From NCBI GenBank assembly GCA_020849725.1, contig JADLAZ010000255.1:22190-86189 (forward strand): DNA of 64,000 bases, given 5' to 3'. Below are positions 1 through 7,984 of this stretch, in pieces (the stretch's first letter is position 1; each line of letters opens with the position of its first letter). This stretch comes from Chloroflexota bacterium (GTDB lineage Bacteria; Chloroflexota; Chloroflexia; Thermomicrobiales; JADLAZ01). The position numbers were made by a program, and so were the translations under genes. The notes under the pieces are model-generated. The model made no database searches. It had not been told where the DNA came from and saw only the letters and a list, made by a program, of their open reading frames with translations.

Positions 1-1348
1 CCGCCAGCCGCTGCCGCTGCGCGACCAGGCGGGCCTGCTCGTCGGCATCCACCGCCGCCAGGCGTTGTGCGAAGGCGGCTGCGGCCTCCCCCTCAGCCAG
101 CCCCAGCCAGCGCCCCAGCGCCGCCAGGACGATCTCTTCGACGACATCGGCGCGCAGGCTGGCGTTGTTGGCGCAACCCTGCACCCCGCCGCTCCGCTGC
201 CAGGCGGCATGGGAGGCGGCCTGTTGCCCCAGCGCGCAGCGGAAGTGCATGTGAGAGGCGTAGCCGACCCGCCCCTTCCGGTAGTAGGACAAGCGCCGGC
301 CACAGCCGCCACAGCGCACCAGCCCGATCAGCGGCGAGCCACCGTCGTGCTCCCGCTCCGCCACCTGCGCCGGGCTAGCGCGGTGAGCATCCAGCCGCGC
401 CTGCAAGAGTGCCCACCGCTGCGGCGTGAGGACCGGCGTGATGCGCGCCGACGGGGCCAGGAGGCGGTGCCCGACGACGAGACAACCGGGCACGTCGGCA
501 GCGATGGCAGCTAGCGCCTCCGGCTCCAGGGGCAGCTTGCGGCGACGGCCACCCACCAGCCCCCAGCGCATCGGCTGGTAAGCGGTCCAGCCCTGGTAGG
601 CGGGGGAGCGCAGGATGTCCGCCACCGTTGCGTCCAGCCAGACGCCTCGATTAGCGGCACGGGGCCGCCCCGGTGGCGCGACCCCCTCCGTCGTCAACTG
701 GCGCGCTAGCTGGCTGGCGCTGCGCCCTCGGTCCGCCACCTCGGCCACGAGCCAGTGGTAGCGAGCCAGATCAGCCTCGTTGCCGTGGGCCAGGCCGCCG
801 TCGTCGGTGCGGCGCAGCCCCAGCGGAGCCATCCCCAGCCACTCTCCGCGCCGGAAGCGCGCCAGCATCGCGTCGCGGGTGCGCTGCTGCAACCGCTCAC
901 GCTCCTTGGCCGCTAACGCGAAGTAGATACCCCGCAGCAGCGGGTCGGACAGGTCGGGGTCGTTGACCGGCACGAACAGCTTGCCGAGTAGCTGAAACTC
1001 CTCGAAGACAGCGTGCAGTTGGCTCTGGGTGCGCCCCAGCCGGGTGGTGTCGTAGAAGAGCACGCCGGCCCCGCCGTCGAGGCTGGCCAGCATGGCGTCG
1101 TAGACAGCGCGCTCACCGGCGGCGCTCTCGACCTCCGCCCACCAGCGGCTGACGTAGAGGCCGTGCCGCTGGGCGTAGTCGCGGATGGCATTTTCCTGCA
1201 TGGCCAACGATACTGGGGCAGTACCGGGCAGGACGAGGCTCTTCCGCAAATAGCCGTAGACGGGGCGCGCCCCAGCGGCAGGCTCCATCGGCGGGCCGAC
1301 CTCAGCGAGGATGGCGCTGGCGATAGAGGCGGCAGACTGACCAGGCAT
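1..1348 (-). CDS. Large serine recombinase (phage integrase), 3' end beyond the left edge
   Basis: This site-specific recombinase probably catalyses attP x attB integration through a serine nucleophile. Reading the minus strand from ATG at 1348, the resolvase catalytic domain has YGYLRKS (Ser37 nucleophile, Arg35) and DTTRLGR (about residues 100-106). It is followed by the recombinase domain and a zinc-ribbon region with CGGC (Cys346, Cys349) and later cysteines, typical of large serine integrases rather than small resolvases. Only 449 codons are in view and the usual C-terminal coiled coil lies outside. GGAGG lies six bases before the ATG. Its position at the end of the element beside a broken host gene fits an integrase. 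Confidence 0.93.
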   Translation of the reverse strand, partial: MPGQSAASIASAILAEVGPPMEPAAGARPVYGYLRKSLVLPGTAPVSLAMQENAIRDYAQRHGLYVSRWWAEVESAAGERAVYDAMLASLDGGAGVLFYDTTRLGRTQSQLHAVFEEFQLLGKLFVPVNDPDLSDPLLRGIYFALAAKERERLQQRTRDAMLARFRRGEWLGMAPLGLRRTDDGGLAHGNEADLARYHWLVAEVADRGRSASQLARQLTTEGVAPPGRPRAANRGVWLDATVADILRSPAYQGWTAYQPMRWGLVGGRRRKLPLEPEALAAIAADVPGCLVVGHRLLAPSARITPVLTPQRWALLQARLDAHRASPAQVAEREHDGGSPLIGLVRCGGCGRRLSYYRKGRVGYASHMHFRCALGQQAASHAAWQRSGGVQGCANNASLRADVVEEIVLAALGRWLGLAEGEAAAAFAQRLAAVDADEQARLVAQRQRLA

Positions 1349-1382
1349 CGTTGCCTCCAGGTGGGCGGCGGGTCAATCCCGA

Positions 1383-1411
1383 ACCATACCCGGCGGCGGC
1401 GGCGATTGCAA
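1383..1411 (-). promoter_or_regulatory. Possible integrase promoter
   Basis: On the minus strand a TTGCAA box (1406-1411) and a TATGGT box (1383-1388) are 17 bp apart and about 35 bp upstream of the integrase ATG. Each matches the sigma-70 consensus at four of six positions, so this is only a plausible candidate. Confidence 0.28.
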
Positions 1412-1468
1412 CAACCCGCTACGCATTGCAGCGGAGTTACATCAAGTAGCAACACAAGGGGGCGAGCC

Positions 1469-1729
1469 GTGCCGCGTTACGAGGATATGACACGCGAGGA
1501 GCAGCGGGCTGCCAATATGCGCCTGGCCTGCGGCTTCCTGGTTGGCGTGGCGGTGTTGCTGGCGCTCATCGTCGTCTTCCTGGTGCCCCCGTTCCTGGGC
1601 TGGCTAGAGCGGCAGGAGACAGTTGTGGCGCGCTACACACTGCGCTGGGGGTTGCTGGTGCTCGTCGGCGTGGGGCTGGCCATCGCGGGCTGGTATACCA
1701 AGGCCAGCCGTGGGGAGCGCGATGAGTAG
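1469..1729 (+). CDS. Small membrane protein with two transmembrane helices
   Basis: This 86-residue protein has a charged N-terminus (TREEQRAANMR) and two strongly hydrophobic stretches at about residues 19-42 and 57-75, ending in a short charged tail. I chose GTG at 1469 because AGGGGGCG lies just upstream. ATG at 1487 is the alternative and gives 80 residues. It is divergent from the integrase. The family is not recognised. A lysogenic conversion or superinfection-exclusion role is possible but nothing in the sequence proves it. Confidence 0.6.
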   Translation: MPRYEDMTREEQRAANMRLACGFLVGVAVLLALIVVFLVPPFLGWLERQETVVARYTLRWGLLVLVGVGLAIAGWYTKASRGERDE

Positions 1730-2790
1730 GCTGTCAGATGGGCCTTCCCCCTCGATGCGGCGGCGGCGTGAAGAGGCACGGCCCCCTGTCCGACGCGAGT
1801 GTTTCGGTGTGGGGGCCGGCGCAGTGGGGCGGGTGGTGGTGTTGCCCTTGCCTGTTGGCGGCGGCGGTGGCGCAAGTTGCTGTCGCGAGTTGTGGTACGG
1901 GGGTGCGGGGAATGGGTGTGCGTGAGCGTACCTCCCCGCCGTAGCACTCGCACCCGCATCCGCAAAGGTATAGGGGGTAGCCTCCGCACCCACACCCCAG
2001 CCAGGGCGAGGCCGGTGGCGTGGCGGTGCGTCGCCAGCACCGCACCGTCGCCATGGCCGACCCCCGTGCATGGCATGGCATAGCGCCGCCCTCGCGGTTT
2101 GCACCTCGCCCCGTGGCGGCGGCGGCGGCGGCGGCGGTGCGCATTGCACACGTCGCGTGCCGACAGGCGACGGAGCGCAGCCGGCAACGCGAGCAGCGCC
2201 AGCACGTTGCCGCGCATCGCCGAGTGCCACGTCACAGCAGCGCCTCGGCGCTGCCCGCACCGAACAGCGGCGCTGCTGCTGCATCGCCACAGGTCGGGTA
2301 ACCGACCTACACGCCACAACGGCATAGCGAGCAGTGCGCGTTGCTGCTGTCGCGTCGCCTGGTCCACGCCGTCCCCGCCATGCCCCGCCGACCCGCTGCT
2401 AGTCGGGGTCGAGGTGGTTGGGGGTGGTTCGGGTTGCATCCGAGGGGGCCCAACCGAAGGCACCCCCAATCACCCCACACCCCACTCCCCACACCCCACC
2501 GCCCCGTTGCGCCGTCGCGGTGCGGCAAATCGCCCCATCGCCTTCGCGCCCTGCCGCACCACGTCTGAACCACGACGCGACAGCCAAGCACGGCTCGGCC
2601 CGACAGACACCACCCACCCACCACCGGCTCGACGCCGCCGCCGCCGCCGCAATTACCCGACGAAGAGGGCCAGATCGCACCCCCGCCGCCACCGGCGACG
2701 CCGCCCCAACCACCGGCAGACCCGCCCCGCCTCCAGTACCACGCCCCCTGTACCACCACCACACCTTGCCGCGTCACACTGCATTATGCC
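1730..2790. other. About 1 kb of gene-free, low-complexity GC-rich DNA
   Basis: Open frames exist on both strands here only because stop codons are rare at this GC content. Their translations are Arg/Pro/Ala/His-rich, lack RBSs and overlap one another. Visible structure includes a GGC microsatellite near 2115-2137, a C-rich/G-poor tract with repeated CCCCA/CCCCAC around 2464-2506, and short CCG runs near 2632. I see no tRNA, promoter or convincing gene. Confidence 0.6.
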
Positions 2791-2819
2791 TTGACATCCA
2801 CTGCACATTGTCGTATACT
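2791..2819 (+). promoter_or_regulatory. Near-consensus sigma-70 promoter
   Basis: TTGACA at 2791-2796 and TATACT at 2814-2819 are separated by exactly 17 bp. This is six of six and five of six against consensus, in DNA of about 70% GC where such a match is unlikely by chance. Transcription would start near 2826 and run through the leader into the accessory operon that begins at 3525. Confidence 0.75.
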
Positions 2820-3524
2820 CTTCTCAGGCGGCACCCCCGCCCTCGCGCACCTTGACATCGCCAGCCCGACCACCGGCCACCGGTTCCCCTGCCGCCGCTT
2901 GCGCTCACCCATCGGGGTCGCTCATCGCGCAGCGCGGCTCAGGTCCACGACAGGCACGGAGCCGCTGCGCCAGCGATGGCACGCCCTCCCGGCGTGCAGT
3001 CCTTCACAACTCCAGATACCCGAGCAACCCCCAGCCAGAGGGTCGCCGCGCCTTACGGGATGGGCACGGCACAACCAGTGACAGCGGGCCACCAGCCAGG
3101 AATGGCTGCGGCACAACCACCGCCAAGGCACAGGTCGGGCAGGGGCCGGCACTTCGGCGCAAGTGTTCGGGGCGCAGTGGCCATAGGCCAGACCGGCACC
3201 GTCATGGGACCAACCCGGTTCACGTCGGCCAGTCGCCAGGGTCCACCCTGGTGCTGACAGCAAGGGTCCGACACGGAACCTGGAGGTCGAAGCTCCCTGG
3301 TGATTACGCAACGCCAGCCACGGCAGCGGCAGCACGCTTGAAGGCGACGATAGTCCACCGCGACACAGCGCGCATCCGCCCCCTGCCTGACCGACGCTCA
3401 CCAGCGACTACGCCAGCAAACCCAGACCCGGTGCGGAGCAACGGCCAGCAAGCTGGCCCCGCCTCTCCGACAAGGCGGCTCACCTCTTCGGTGTAGGCCC
3501 ACCACGACCAGTTAGGAGACTGCC
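2820..3524 (+). other. Long structured untranslated leader of the accessory operon (candidate ncRNA)
   Basis: About 700 nt lie between the promoter and the first gene without a credible ORF. Hairpins visible by eye are a long interrupted stem (2923-2978), CAGCCA/GGAA/TGGCTG (3093-3108), CCAGGGT/CC/ACCCTGG (3236-3251), GGCCAGC/AA/GCTGGCC (3443-3458) and CCGCC/GGCGG (3459-3477). CGGCACAACCA occurs twice as a direct repeat (3067 and 3109). Pairings are by eye only; an antitermination leader or a stand-alone RNA are both possible. Confidence 0.45.
2923..2978 (+). repeat. Long interrupted stem-loop in the leader
   Basis: CATCGC, GCAGC and GGCTC on the left arm pair with GAGCC, GCTGC and GCGATG on the right arm, giving 16 base pairs with a 2-nt bulge, a 4-nt bulge and an 18-nt loop. 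It begins about 100 nt after the predicted transcription start. Confidence 0.5.
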
Positions 3525-3887
3525 ATGCCGTCACCCGATCTCGTTGCCTGCCTCCCCGACGACCTCGCCGCCCTCATCAAGCGCATCGCCCTCACCCACG
3601 ACCCGCGCCGCGTCGAAGCCCCCGCCACCGTTGCCATCACCGTCATCCGCCAGGGGGCTGCCACCACCCACGAATTCGACGACACCCCGGTTGACCAGCC
3701 AGGGGGCGACGCCAGGCGTAACCCACGCCGTGGCTGGCTGTCCATCCTCGACGGCCTGAGCGCCGACGGCTACACCTTCCGTACCTGTCGCCCCGACGGG
3801 GCCATCGTCTTCGACAGCCCCGCCGACGACCCACACCCCCACACCGCCACCGTCCTCTATCAGCGCCGCCAGGCTGTCATCGCCTGA
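3525..3887 (+). CDS. Hypothetical protein, first gene of the accessory operon
   Basis: The protein has 120 residues. ATG at 3525 follows TTAGGAGA at good spacing. The N-terminal part looks helical (a DDLAALIKRI stretch) and the C-terminal half is strand-rich around GYTFRTCRPDG. No family, signal peptide or membrane segment is recognised. It is the first translated gene after the structured leader and is followed by a hairpin at 3897-3927. Confidence 0.65.
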   Translation: MPSPDLVACLPDDLAALIKRIALTHDPRRVEAPATVAITVIRQGAATTHEFDDTPVDQPGGDARRNPRRGWLSILDGLSADGYTFRTCRPDGAIVFDSPADDPHPHTATVLYQRRQAVIA

Positions 3888-3896
3888 CACAGCAAC

Positions 3897-3927
3897 GAGC
3901 CGGCGAGGGTTGCCGCCCTCCCGGCTC
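3897..3927. repeat. Intercistronic hairpin
   Basis: GAGCCGG, one bulged C and GAGGG pair with CCCTC and CCGGCTC around a six-base loop, giving 12 base pairs. No T-tract follows, so an RNA-processing, stabilising or attenuating role is more likely than a simple terminator. Confidence 0.55.
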
Positions 3928-3968
3928 ACGGCTTCCGGCTCCCACCTTCAGCACCAGGAGTGTACGCC

Positions 3969-4337
3969 ATGCCAGCGACTTTCGCCCCCACCGCCAGCTA
4001 CTACCTTATCGTCCCGACCAACCTCAATGACGGCACCCCCGTTGACGCGAGCTACATCCGCGACATCGCCGCCGGCCTGGCCGACAAGTTCGGCGGCGCG
4101 ACCATCGACGCCGGCGGTGCCGGCTACTGGTGGAGCGACACCGCCGGCCTGGTCAAGGACGGCGTGGCCCGCGTCTGGTCGCTGGCCGACGACACCCCGG
4201 CCAACGACGCCGTCGTGCTGACGCTGGCCAGCCGCATCGCCCACGACCTGGGCCAGGAGGCCGTCCTGGCCGGCAAGCGCCCCGAGTACGCCGCCTTCGT
4301 TGCCGCCGCCGCGCCGGTGGCGGCTGCCGCCGACTAG
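3969..4337 (+). CDS. Hypothetical protein
   Basis: The protein has 122 residues. ATG at 3969 has AGGAG eight bases upstream; a GTG nine bases earlier overlaps that RBS and is rejected. A strand (YYLIVPTN) is followed by a helix (IRDIAAGLADKFGG), a glycine-rich GGAGYWW segment and an Ala-rich helical tail, suggesting a compact alpha/beta fold. No family is recognised. Confidence 0.65.
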   Translation: MPATFAPTASYYLIVPTNLNDGTPVDASYIRDIAAGLADKFGGATIDAGGAGYWWSDTAGLVKDGVARVWSLADDTPANDAVVLTLASRIAHDLGQEAVLAGKRPEYAAFVAAAAPVAAAAD

Positions 4338-4360
4338 TCATCCATATAGAGGAGGTTGCC

Positions 4361-4597
4361 ATGCTGTACCTCGCCCTGATCGACAACGACGGCAACATTC
4401 ACACGGCTGGCCTGCACCGCACCCGCGACCAGGCCGCGAAGGCGGCGCGGCGCTTCTGCCGCGCCGAGGGGCTGGCCCTCAGTTTCGAACCGTGGGGTCA
4501 CGACACCGATAGCTCCACCTGCGTTGCCGGCAGCGACGACAGCAATATCCGCCTGTACGTGCTGCCGCTAGCCCCACCAACCGGAGAGAAGCTCTAG
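4361..4597 (+). CDS. Small hypothetical protein
   Basis: The protein has 78 residues with a very good RBS (GAGGAGG) before ATG 4361, 23 bp after the previous stop. The pattern is strand (MLYLALID), basic helix (DQAAKAARRFCRAEG), then a strand near the C-terminus (IRLYVLPL). No family or catalytic motif is recognised. Confidence 0.6.
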   Translation: MLYLALIDNDGNIHTAGLHRTRDQAAKAARRFCRAEGLALSFEPWGHDTDSSTCVAGSDDSNIRLYVLPLAPPTGEKL

Positions 4598-4661
4598 GGG
4601 TCATCACCTCAACCGCATGAGCGAGGGCAGAGGGTCTCCCGCTCCCCTAACCCGCGCACCC

Positions 4662-4690
4662 CAGGATTGCCCGCCACCAGGGCAATCCTG
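4662..4690. repeat. Perfect 11-bp intercistronic hairpin
   Basis: CAGGATTGCCC (4662-4672) and GGGCAATCCTG (4680-4690) form an uninterrupted 11-bp stem with a 7-nt loop in the 148-bp gap between two small genes. There is no T-tract. The gap otherwise holds no credible ORF. Confidence 0.65.
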
Positions 4691-4745
4691 CTCAGGGCCG
4701 CCGGCCAAACCGGGATGCTGCCCGACTACAGACGGAGGTATCGCC

Positions 4746-4988
4746 ATGTTCGACAGCCTGGACGGCGCGCTGCACTATCACCTGACGTACAACCACTACC
4801 CGCCGGTACCTAGCGCGATGGTCGGCACCGCCAAGCGCGCCATCGCCAACGCCAACGCCGGGCAGTGGCAGCGCAAGGTCGAGCTTGGCCGCAACGTGTC
4901 CCACGTCGTCTACGGCAACCTCGTCCCGACCCGTGTCCTTGTCCAGGCGCTACGGCTCGACGCCTTCATCGACGCCCAGGAGGATTGA
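4746..4988 (+). CDS. Small hypothetical phage protein (NHYPPVP motif)
   Basis: The protein has 80 residues. ATG 4746 follows GGAGG. The sequence LTYNHYPPVPSAMVGTAKRA leads into a helix and ends LRLDAFIDAQED. A short NHYPPVP element followed by an Ala-rich helix resembles small conserved proteins I associate with actinophages and plasmids, but no function is known to me. It ends one base before the next gene starts. Confidence 0.6.
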   Translation: MFDSLDGALHYHLTYNHYPPVPSAMVGTAKRAIANANAGQWQRKVELGRNVSHVVYGNLVPTRVLVQALRLDAFIDAQED

Positions 4989-4989
4989 C

Positions 4990-5217
4990 ATGCCCCGTCC
5001 CAGCGCCACCCTCGCCCAAGACTGGGTCGGCACGCGCCTGGTGCTGACCCTCCGCCACTACGGCCTGCCGTCTGGCCAGCACCGTTACAGCACCCTGACC
5101 AGCGGCGTCGGCCTGACCGACCCACCGGAGGTTACCCGCCACGCCACCAAGGCCGACGCGCTGGCGGCCCACGCCGACGCGCTGGCGGCCCTCCTCACCG
5201 ACCAGGAGATCGAGTAG
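4990..5217 (+). CDS. Small hypothetical protein
   Basis: The protein has 75 residues, with its ATG two bases after the previous stop codon. AGGAG within the end of the upstream gene serves as RBS. The C-terminus contains an internal near-repeat (ADALAAHADALAALL) predicted to be helical. The N-terminal half reads like beta strands (GTRLVLTLRHYG). Family not recognised. Confidence 0.55.
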   Translation: MPRPSATLAQDWVGTRLVLTLRHYGLPSGQHRYSTLTSGVGLTDPPEVTRHATKADALAAHADALAALLTDQEIE

Positions 5218-5219
5218 TC

Positions 5220-5330
5220 GTGTTCTACTACAGCGATGCCGTCGCCGTGCCCAGCCCCATCACGCGCCCCTTCAAGACCACCGCCCTCGACAGGGACGCC
5301 GCCGCCAACCCACACCCCACTCGCCCCTGA
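5220..5330 (+). CDS. Possible 36-residue small protein
   Basis: A short frame starts at GTG 5220 just after the preceding stop, with AGGAG eleven bases upstream. It runs in the gap between two genes and ends 12 bp before the next start. Its sequence begins VFYYSDAVAVPSP and is Pro/Ala-rich afterwards. It fits the gap, but composition alone could produce it. Confidence 0.35.
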   Translation: MFYYSDAVAVPSPITRPFKTTALDRDAAANPHPTRP

Positions 5331-5342
5331 AAGGCCCACGCC

Positions 5343-5588
5343 ATGCTCGCCACCCGCATACCCGACGACCAGCTACCCCCTGACCGCCCACCGTCCACCC
5401 TCTACGGCTACCTCCTCACCGACACTGCCGGCCACACCGGCTACATCGCCAGCATCCTCCACACGCACCCCTGGTGCGCCTGGATACGCACCCTCAACGG
5501 CCCCCACGTCATCGGCACCTTCGCTACTTTCGATGAGGCCGCCGCCGCCGCCCTGTCCACAGGAGACAACGATGAGCCGCCTGACTGA
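5343..5588 (+). CDS. Small hypothetical protein
   Basis: The protein has 81 residues and a weak RBS (GAAAGG). The centre has strand-like segments (YGYLLTD, WCAWIRTLNG, HVIGTFATF) followed by a short Ala-rich helix. That layout would suit a small beta-sheet protein. It overlaps the next gene by 17 bp. Family not recognised. Confidence 0.55.
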   Translation: MLATRIPDDQLPPDRPPSTLYGYLLTDTAGHTGYIASILHTHPWCAWIRTLNGPHVIGTFATFDEAAAAALSTGDNDEPPD

Positions 5589-5811
5589 GCGCGCCCTGCG
5601 CGCCCTCCTCCACGACCTCAACACTGCCCTCGGCTGGTCCGAGGGCAGTGGCTTTCTGCTCAACGTGCTGCCGTCAGCCTTAGTCGGCTCCCGGCGCTAC
5701 CTGCTCGTCGGCCCCGACGGCGAACTGCTGCCCGATGCCGCTCAGACCCGCGCCACCGCTGCCGAGATCGCCTTCCTCATCGCCGGCATCCGCGTAGGCA
5801 CGTGGGGCTAG
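5572..5811 (+). CDS. Small hypothetical protein
   Basis: The protein has 79 residues. ATG 5572 has AGGAGA upstream and overlaps the previous gene. An N-terminal basic helix (LTERALRALLHDLNTALGW) is followed by strands including RRYLLVGPDG and a C-terminal helix. No known domain is recognised. Confidence 0.6.
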   Translation: MSRLTERALRALLHDLNTALGWSEGSGFLLNVLPSALVGSRRYLLVGPDGELLPDAAQTRATAAEIAFLIAGIRVGTWG

Positions 5812-5908
5812 GTGCAAGAGGCGGCTCGGCTGCCGTTGCTCCAGCCACAACACGGTGGCACCGTCAACAACATCTGCGGTGGCTTCACCATCGTCAGGAG
5901 GAACCCCT

Positions 5909-6325
5909 ATGACGCACCGCGACGCTACCACCGCCCTCATCCCTGGCCTGCTCGGCGAGACGATTAGAGCGCTCCATCGCGCCGGCTGGCAGCCCTCCCA
6001 TGTCGAGTGGGTCGGCAGCCGTGACGGCTCCATCGTCCTGACCTGGGCGGAGTTCGCCGCCCTGACCCATGGCGTCACCTACGACGCCGGCTACGGCGCG
6101 CAGGAAGTCGCCAGCGACCTCGTCGTCGTCGGAGCGGGGTGGTGGCTGGAGCGCTACTCACACGCCGGCTGTGAGCGCTGGGCCTACCGGTGCCCACCGG
6201 TTCTGGCCGAGCAGCGCGACCCCCGCCCCATCACCACTCTCGTCTGTGACGGTGAGCGGTTCATCGGCTGGAAGACCATCGTCGAGCTAAACCCCACCTC
6301 GGAGGAGGACGCCGCCGACGACTGA
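5909..6325 (+). CDS. Hypothetical protein
   Basis: The protein has 138 residues. ATG 5909 is preceded by AGGAGGAA. It is mixed alpha/beta with a central GWWLERYSHAGCERWAYRCP segment carrying two cysteines and several aromatics, and an acidic C-terminus (SEEDAADD). A 98-bp gap upstream separates it from the previous small gene. Function unknown. Confidence 0.65.
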   Translation: MTHRDATTALIPGLLGETIRALHRAGWQPSHVEWVGSRDGSIVLTWAEFAALTHGVTYDAGYGAQEVASDLVVVGAGWWLERYSHAGCERWAYRCPPVLAEQRDPRPITTLVCDGERFIGWKTIVELNPTSEEDAADD

Positions 6326-6354
6326 TTACCACCTCACCCCGCCGTCGCCGTGAT

Positions 6355-6379
6355 GCAGCCCTGCACCATGCAGGGCTGC
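6355..6379. repeat. Perfect 11-bp intercistronic hairpin before the 445-residue protein
   Basis: GCAGCCCTGCA (6355-6365) and TGCAGGGCTGC (6369-6379) form a perfect stem with a 3-nt loop. It ends about 10 nt before the AGGAGG RBS of the gene at 6400, close enough to influence ribosome loading or mark a processing site. Confidence 0.65.
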
Positions 6380-6399
6380 CGCATTACAGGAGGACCGTC

Positions 6400-7737
6400 A
6401 TGGTCGCCACTGCCCTGCCCGCCACCGCCGAGCCAGTCCGTACCCTCTTCGACATCCCCGAAGCCAATCTCGACGCCCTCGCCACCGTCCTGGCGAAGCT
6501 CAACAAGAAAGCCACCAAGTACGGCACCCCGCCCATCGCCTGGTCCGTCGGCGCGCCAGTGGACCACCCCATCCGCAACGCCATCACCGGCGAGGTAGAG
6601 CGCGTCCACCGCACTTACCCCGTCACCATCATCGGTGAAGCCCCCCGCGTCGGCCCCTGGGCCTTCATCGCCAAGCTCGCCGTCGTCGATGGTGGCACCC
6701 TCGTCAGCACCGTGCCCGGTGAGGCGTGCCCCGTCGAGTACCGCCACGGCGACGCCACCCGCTGCGACCACTGCCACACGGCCCGCCACCGCACCGAGAC
6801 CTTCGTGGTCCGCCACGCCGTCACCGGCGAGCATAAGCAGGTTGGCCGCAACTGCCTTCAGGACTTCCTCGGCGGCCTGTCGCCGCAGGCAGCCGCAGCC
6901 GCCCTCGAATACCTCCACGACGCGCTCACCGCTGCCACCGACGCCGAAGGGTACACCCACGGCAGCCACGGCGAGGAACGGTATCCCCTCGCCGCCTTCC
7001 TGGCCTACGTCGCCGTCGCCATCCGCCGCCAGGGCTGGGTGTCGCGCACCACGGCCCGCGACAGCGACAGGCTCGCCACCGCCGACGTCGTACTCGACCA
7101 CTACTACAATCTCCGCAAGTTCGGCACCCTGGCCAGCTTCCTTCAGAGCGGCGGCTACGCCGATGGCTGGCTCGCGCCTGAAGAGCGCGACGCCGCCGAG
7201 GCCGGGGCAGCCGTCGCCTGGCTGCCCGGCTACCTCGCTGCCCAGCCGCAGCCCCTCTCCGACTACCTCCACAACCTGTCGCTACTCGTGGGCGACAATG
7301 CCAGCGTCACTCGCAAGGAAGCCGGGCTGGCCGCGTCCATCGTCAGCCTCTACCAGCGCGAGCAGGCTCACCTCGTCACCCAAGCCGCCCTCGACGCCGC
7401 CAGGCGCGAGCAGGCCGCCGCCTCCCAGCACGTCGGCGTCATCGGCCAGCGCCTGCCGGTCACCACCGTCACTATCACCAGCCTGCGCTACCTCGACGGC
7501 CTCTACGGCGTCACCGTCGTTCACGGCCTCGTGGACGAGCATGGCAACGTCCTGACGTGGTTCGCCAGCGGTGGCCGAGAACTGGGGGAAGTCGGCGGCA
7601 CCGCCGCCATCACCGCCACCGTCAAGGACCACACCGTCTACCGCGACGTGCCGCAAACCATCATCACCCGCGTCAAGGAGGTCCAGCCCATGCTCCCGCT
7701 CCCCACCGCCCCCGAGCAGGCACGCCATGCCGTCTAG
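6400..7737 (+). CDS. Cysteine-containing phage/plasmid protein of unknown function
   Basis: This 445-residue protein is the largest of the accessory operon. A putative metal site is seen at RCDHCHTARHR (Cys122, Cys125), followed by HKQVGRNCLQDFLGG (Cys152). The CxxC ... QVGRxCLxDFLG pairing resembles proteins found on many actinobacterial and proteobacterial phages and plasmids whose role is unknown to me. The middle is helical. The last 110 residues look strand-rich and possibly OB-like (VTTVTITSLRYLDGLYG). A binding role for nucleic acid is therefore possible but unproven. AGGAGG precedes ATG 6400. Confidence 0.75.
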   Translation: MVATALPATAEPVRTLFDIPEANLDALATVLAKLNKKATKYGTPPIAWSVGAPVDHPIRNAITGEVERVHRTYPVTIIGEAPRVGPWAFIAKLAVVDGGTLVSTVPGEACPVEYRHGDATRCDHCHTARHRTETFVVRHAVTGEHKQVGRNCLQDFLGGLSPQAAAAALEYLHDALTAATDAEGYTHGSHGEERYPLAAFLAYVAVAIRRQGWVSRTTARDSDRLATADVVLDHYYNLRKFGTLASFLQSGGYADGWLAPEERDAAEAGAAVAWLPGYLAAQPQPLSDYLHNLSLLVGDNASVTRKEAGLAASIVSLYQREQAHLVTQAALDAARREQAAASQHVGVIGQRLPVTTVTITSLRYLDGLYGVTVVHGLVDEHGNVLTWFASGGRELGEVGGTAAITATVKDHTVYRDVPQTIITRVKEVQPMLPLPTAPEQARHAV

Positions 7738-7984
7738 CATAGCCGACTGGCTCCCCCTGCACTACCGCCTCGACCAGTCCCGCTACTCACCCCGCTGTGG
7801 TCGCGTCGTGCCCATCACCTGCGCCGGCTTGCGGTTAGGCTCCCTCTACCCCGACGCCGCCGGCAGGCTGCGCGACGCTCCCCGCTTCGGCCATATCGTC
7901 GTTACACCTACCGCCACTTGGCGCATTGGCGACAACGCGGCGCACCTCATCCGCCGCCACGCTTCCACCGGAGGCACCACGTGA
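7727..7984 (+). CDS. Small hypothetical protein
   Basis: The protein has 85 residues and overlaps the upstream gene by 11 bp, implying translational coupling. It reads like a small beta-rich domain (a CGRVVPITCAGLRLG stretch with two cysteines) with a basic C-terminal region. No family is recognised. Confidence 0.55.
   Translation: MPSSIADWLPLHYRLDQSRYSPRCGRVVPITCAGLRLGSLYPDAAGRLRDAPRFGHIVVTPTATWRIGDNAAHLIRRHASTGGTT

Noticed and set aside
1604..2777. Long open frames on both strands in the low-complexity kilobase
   Set aside because: Translations are Arg/Pro/His-rich with no domain-like pattern or RBS, and overlapping frames are open on both strands as expected from GC-rich DNA with few stops.
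2852..2857. Second TTGACA downstream of the leader promoter
   Set aside because: No -10-like hexamer is found 16-18 bp further on.
2852..3496. 214-codon plus-strand frame in the leader
   Set aside because: Unnatural composition, no RBS, and it coincides with hairpins. It is better explained as untranslated RNA.
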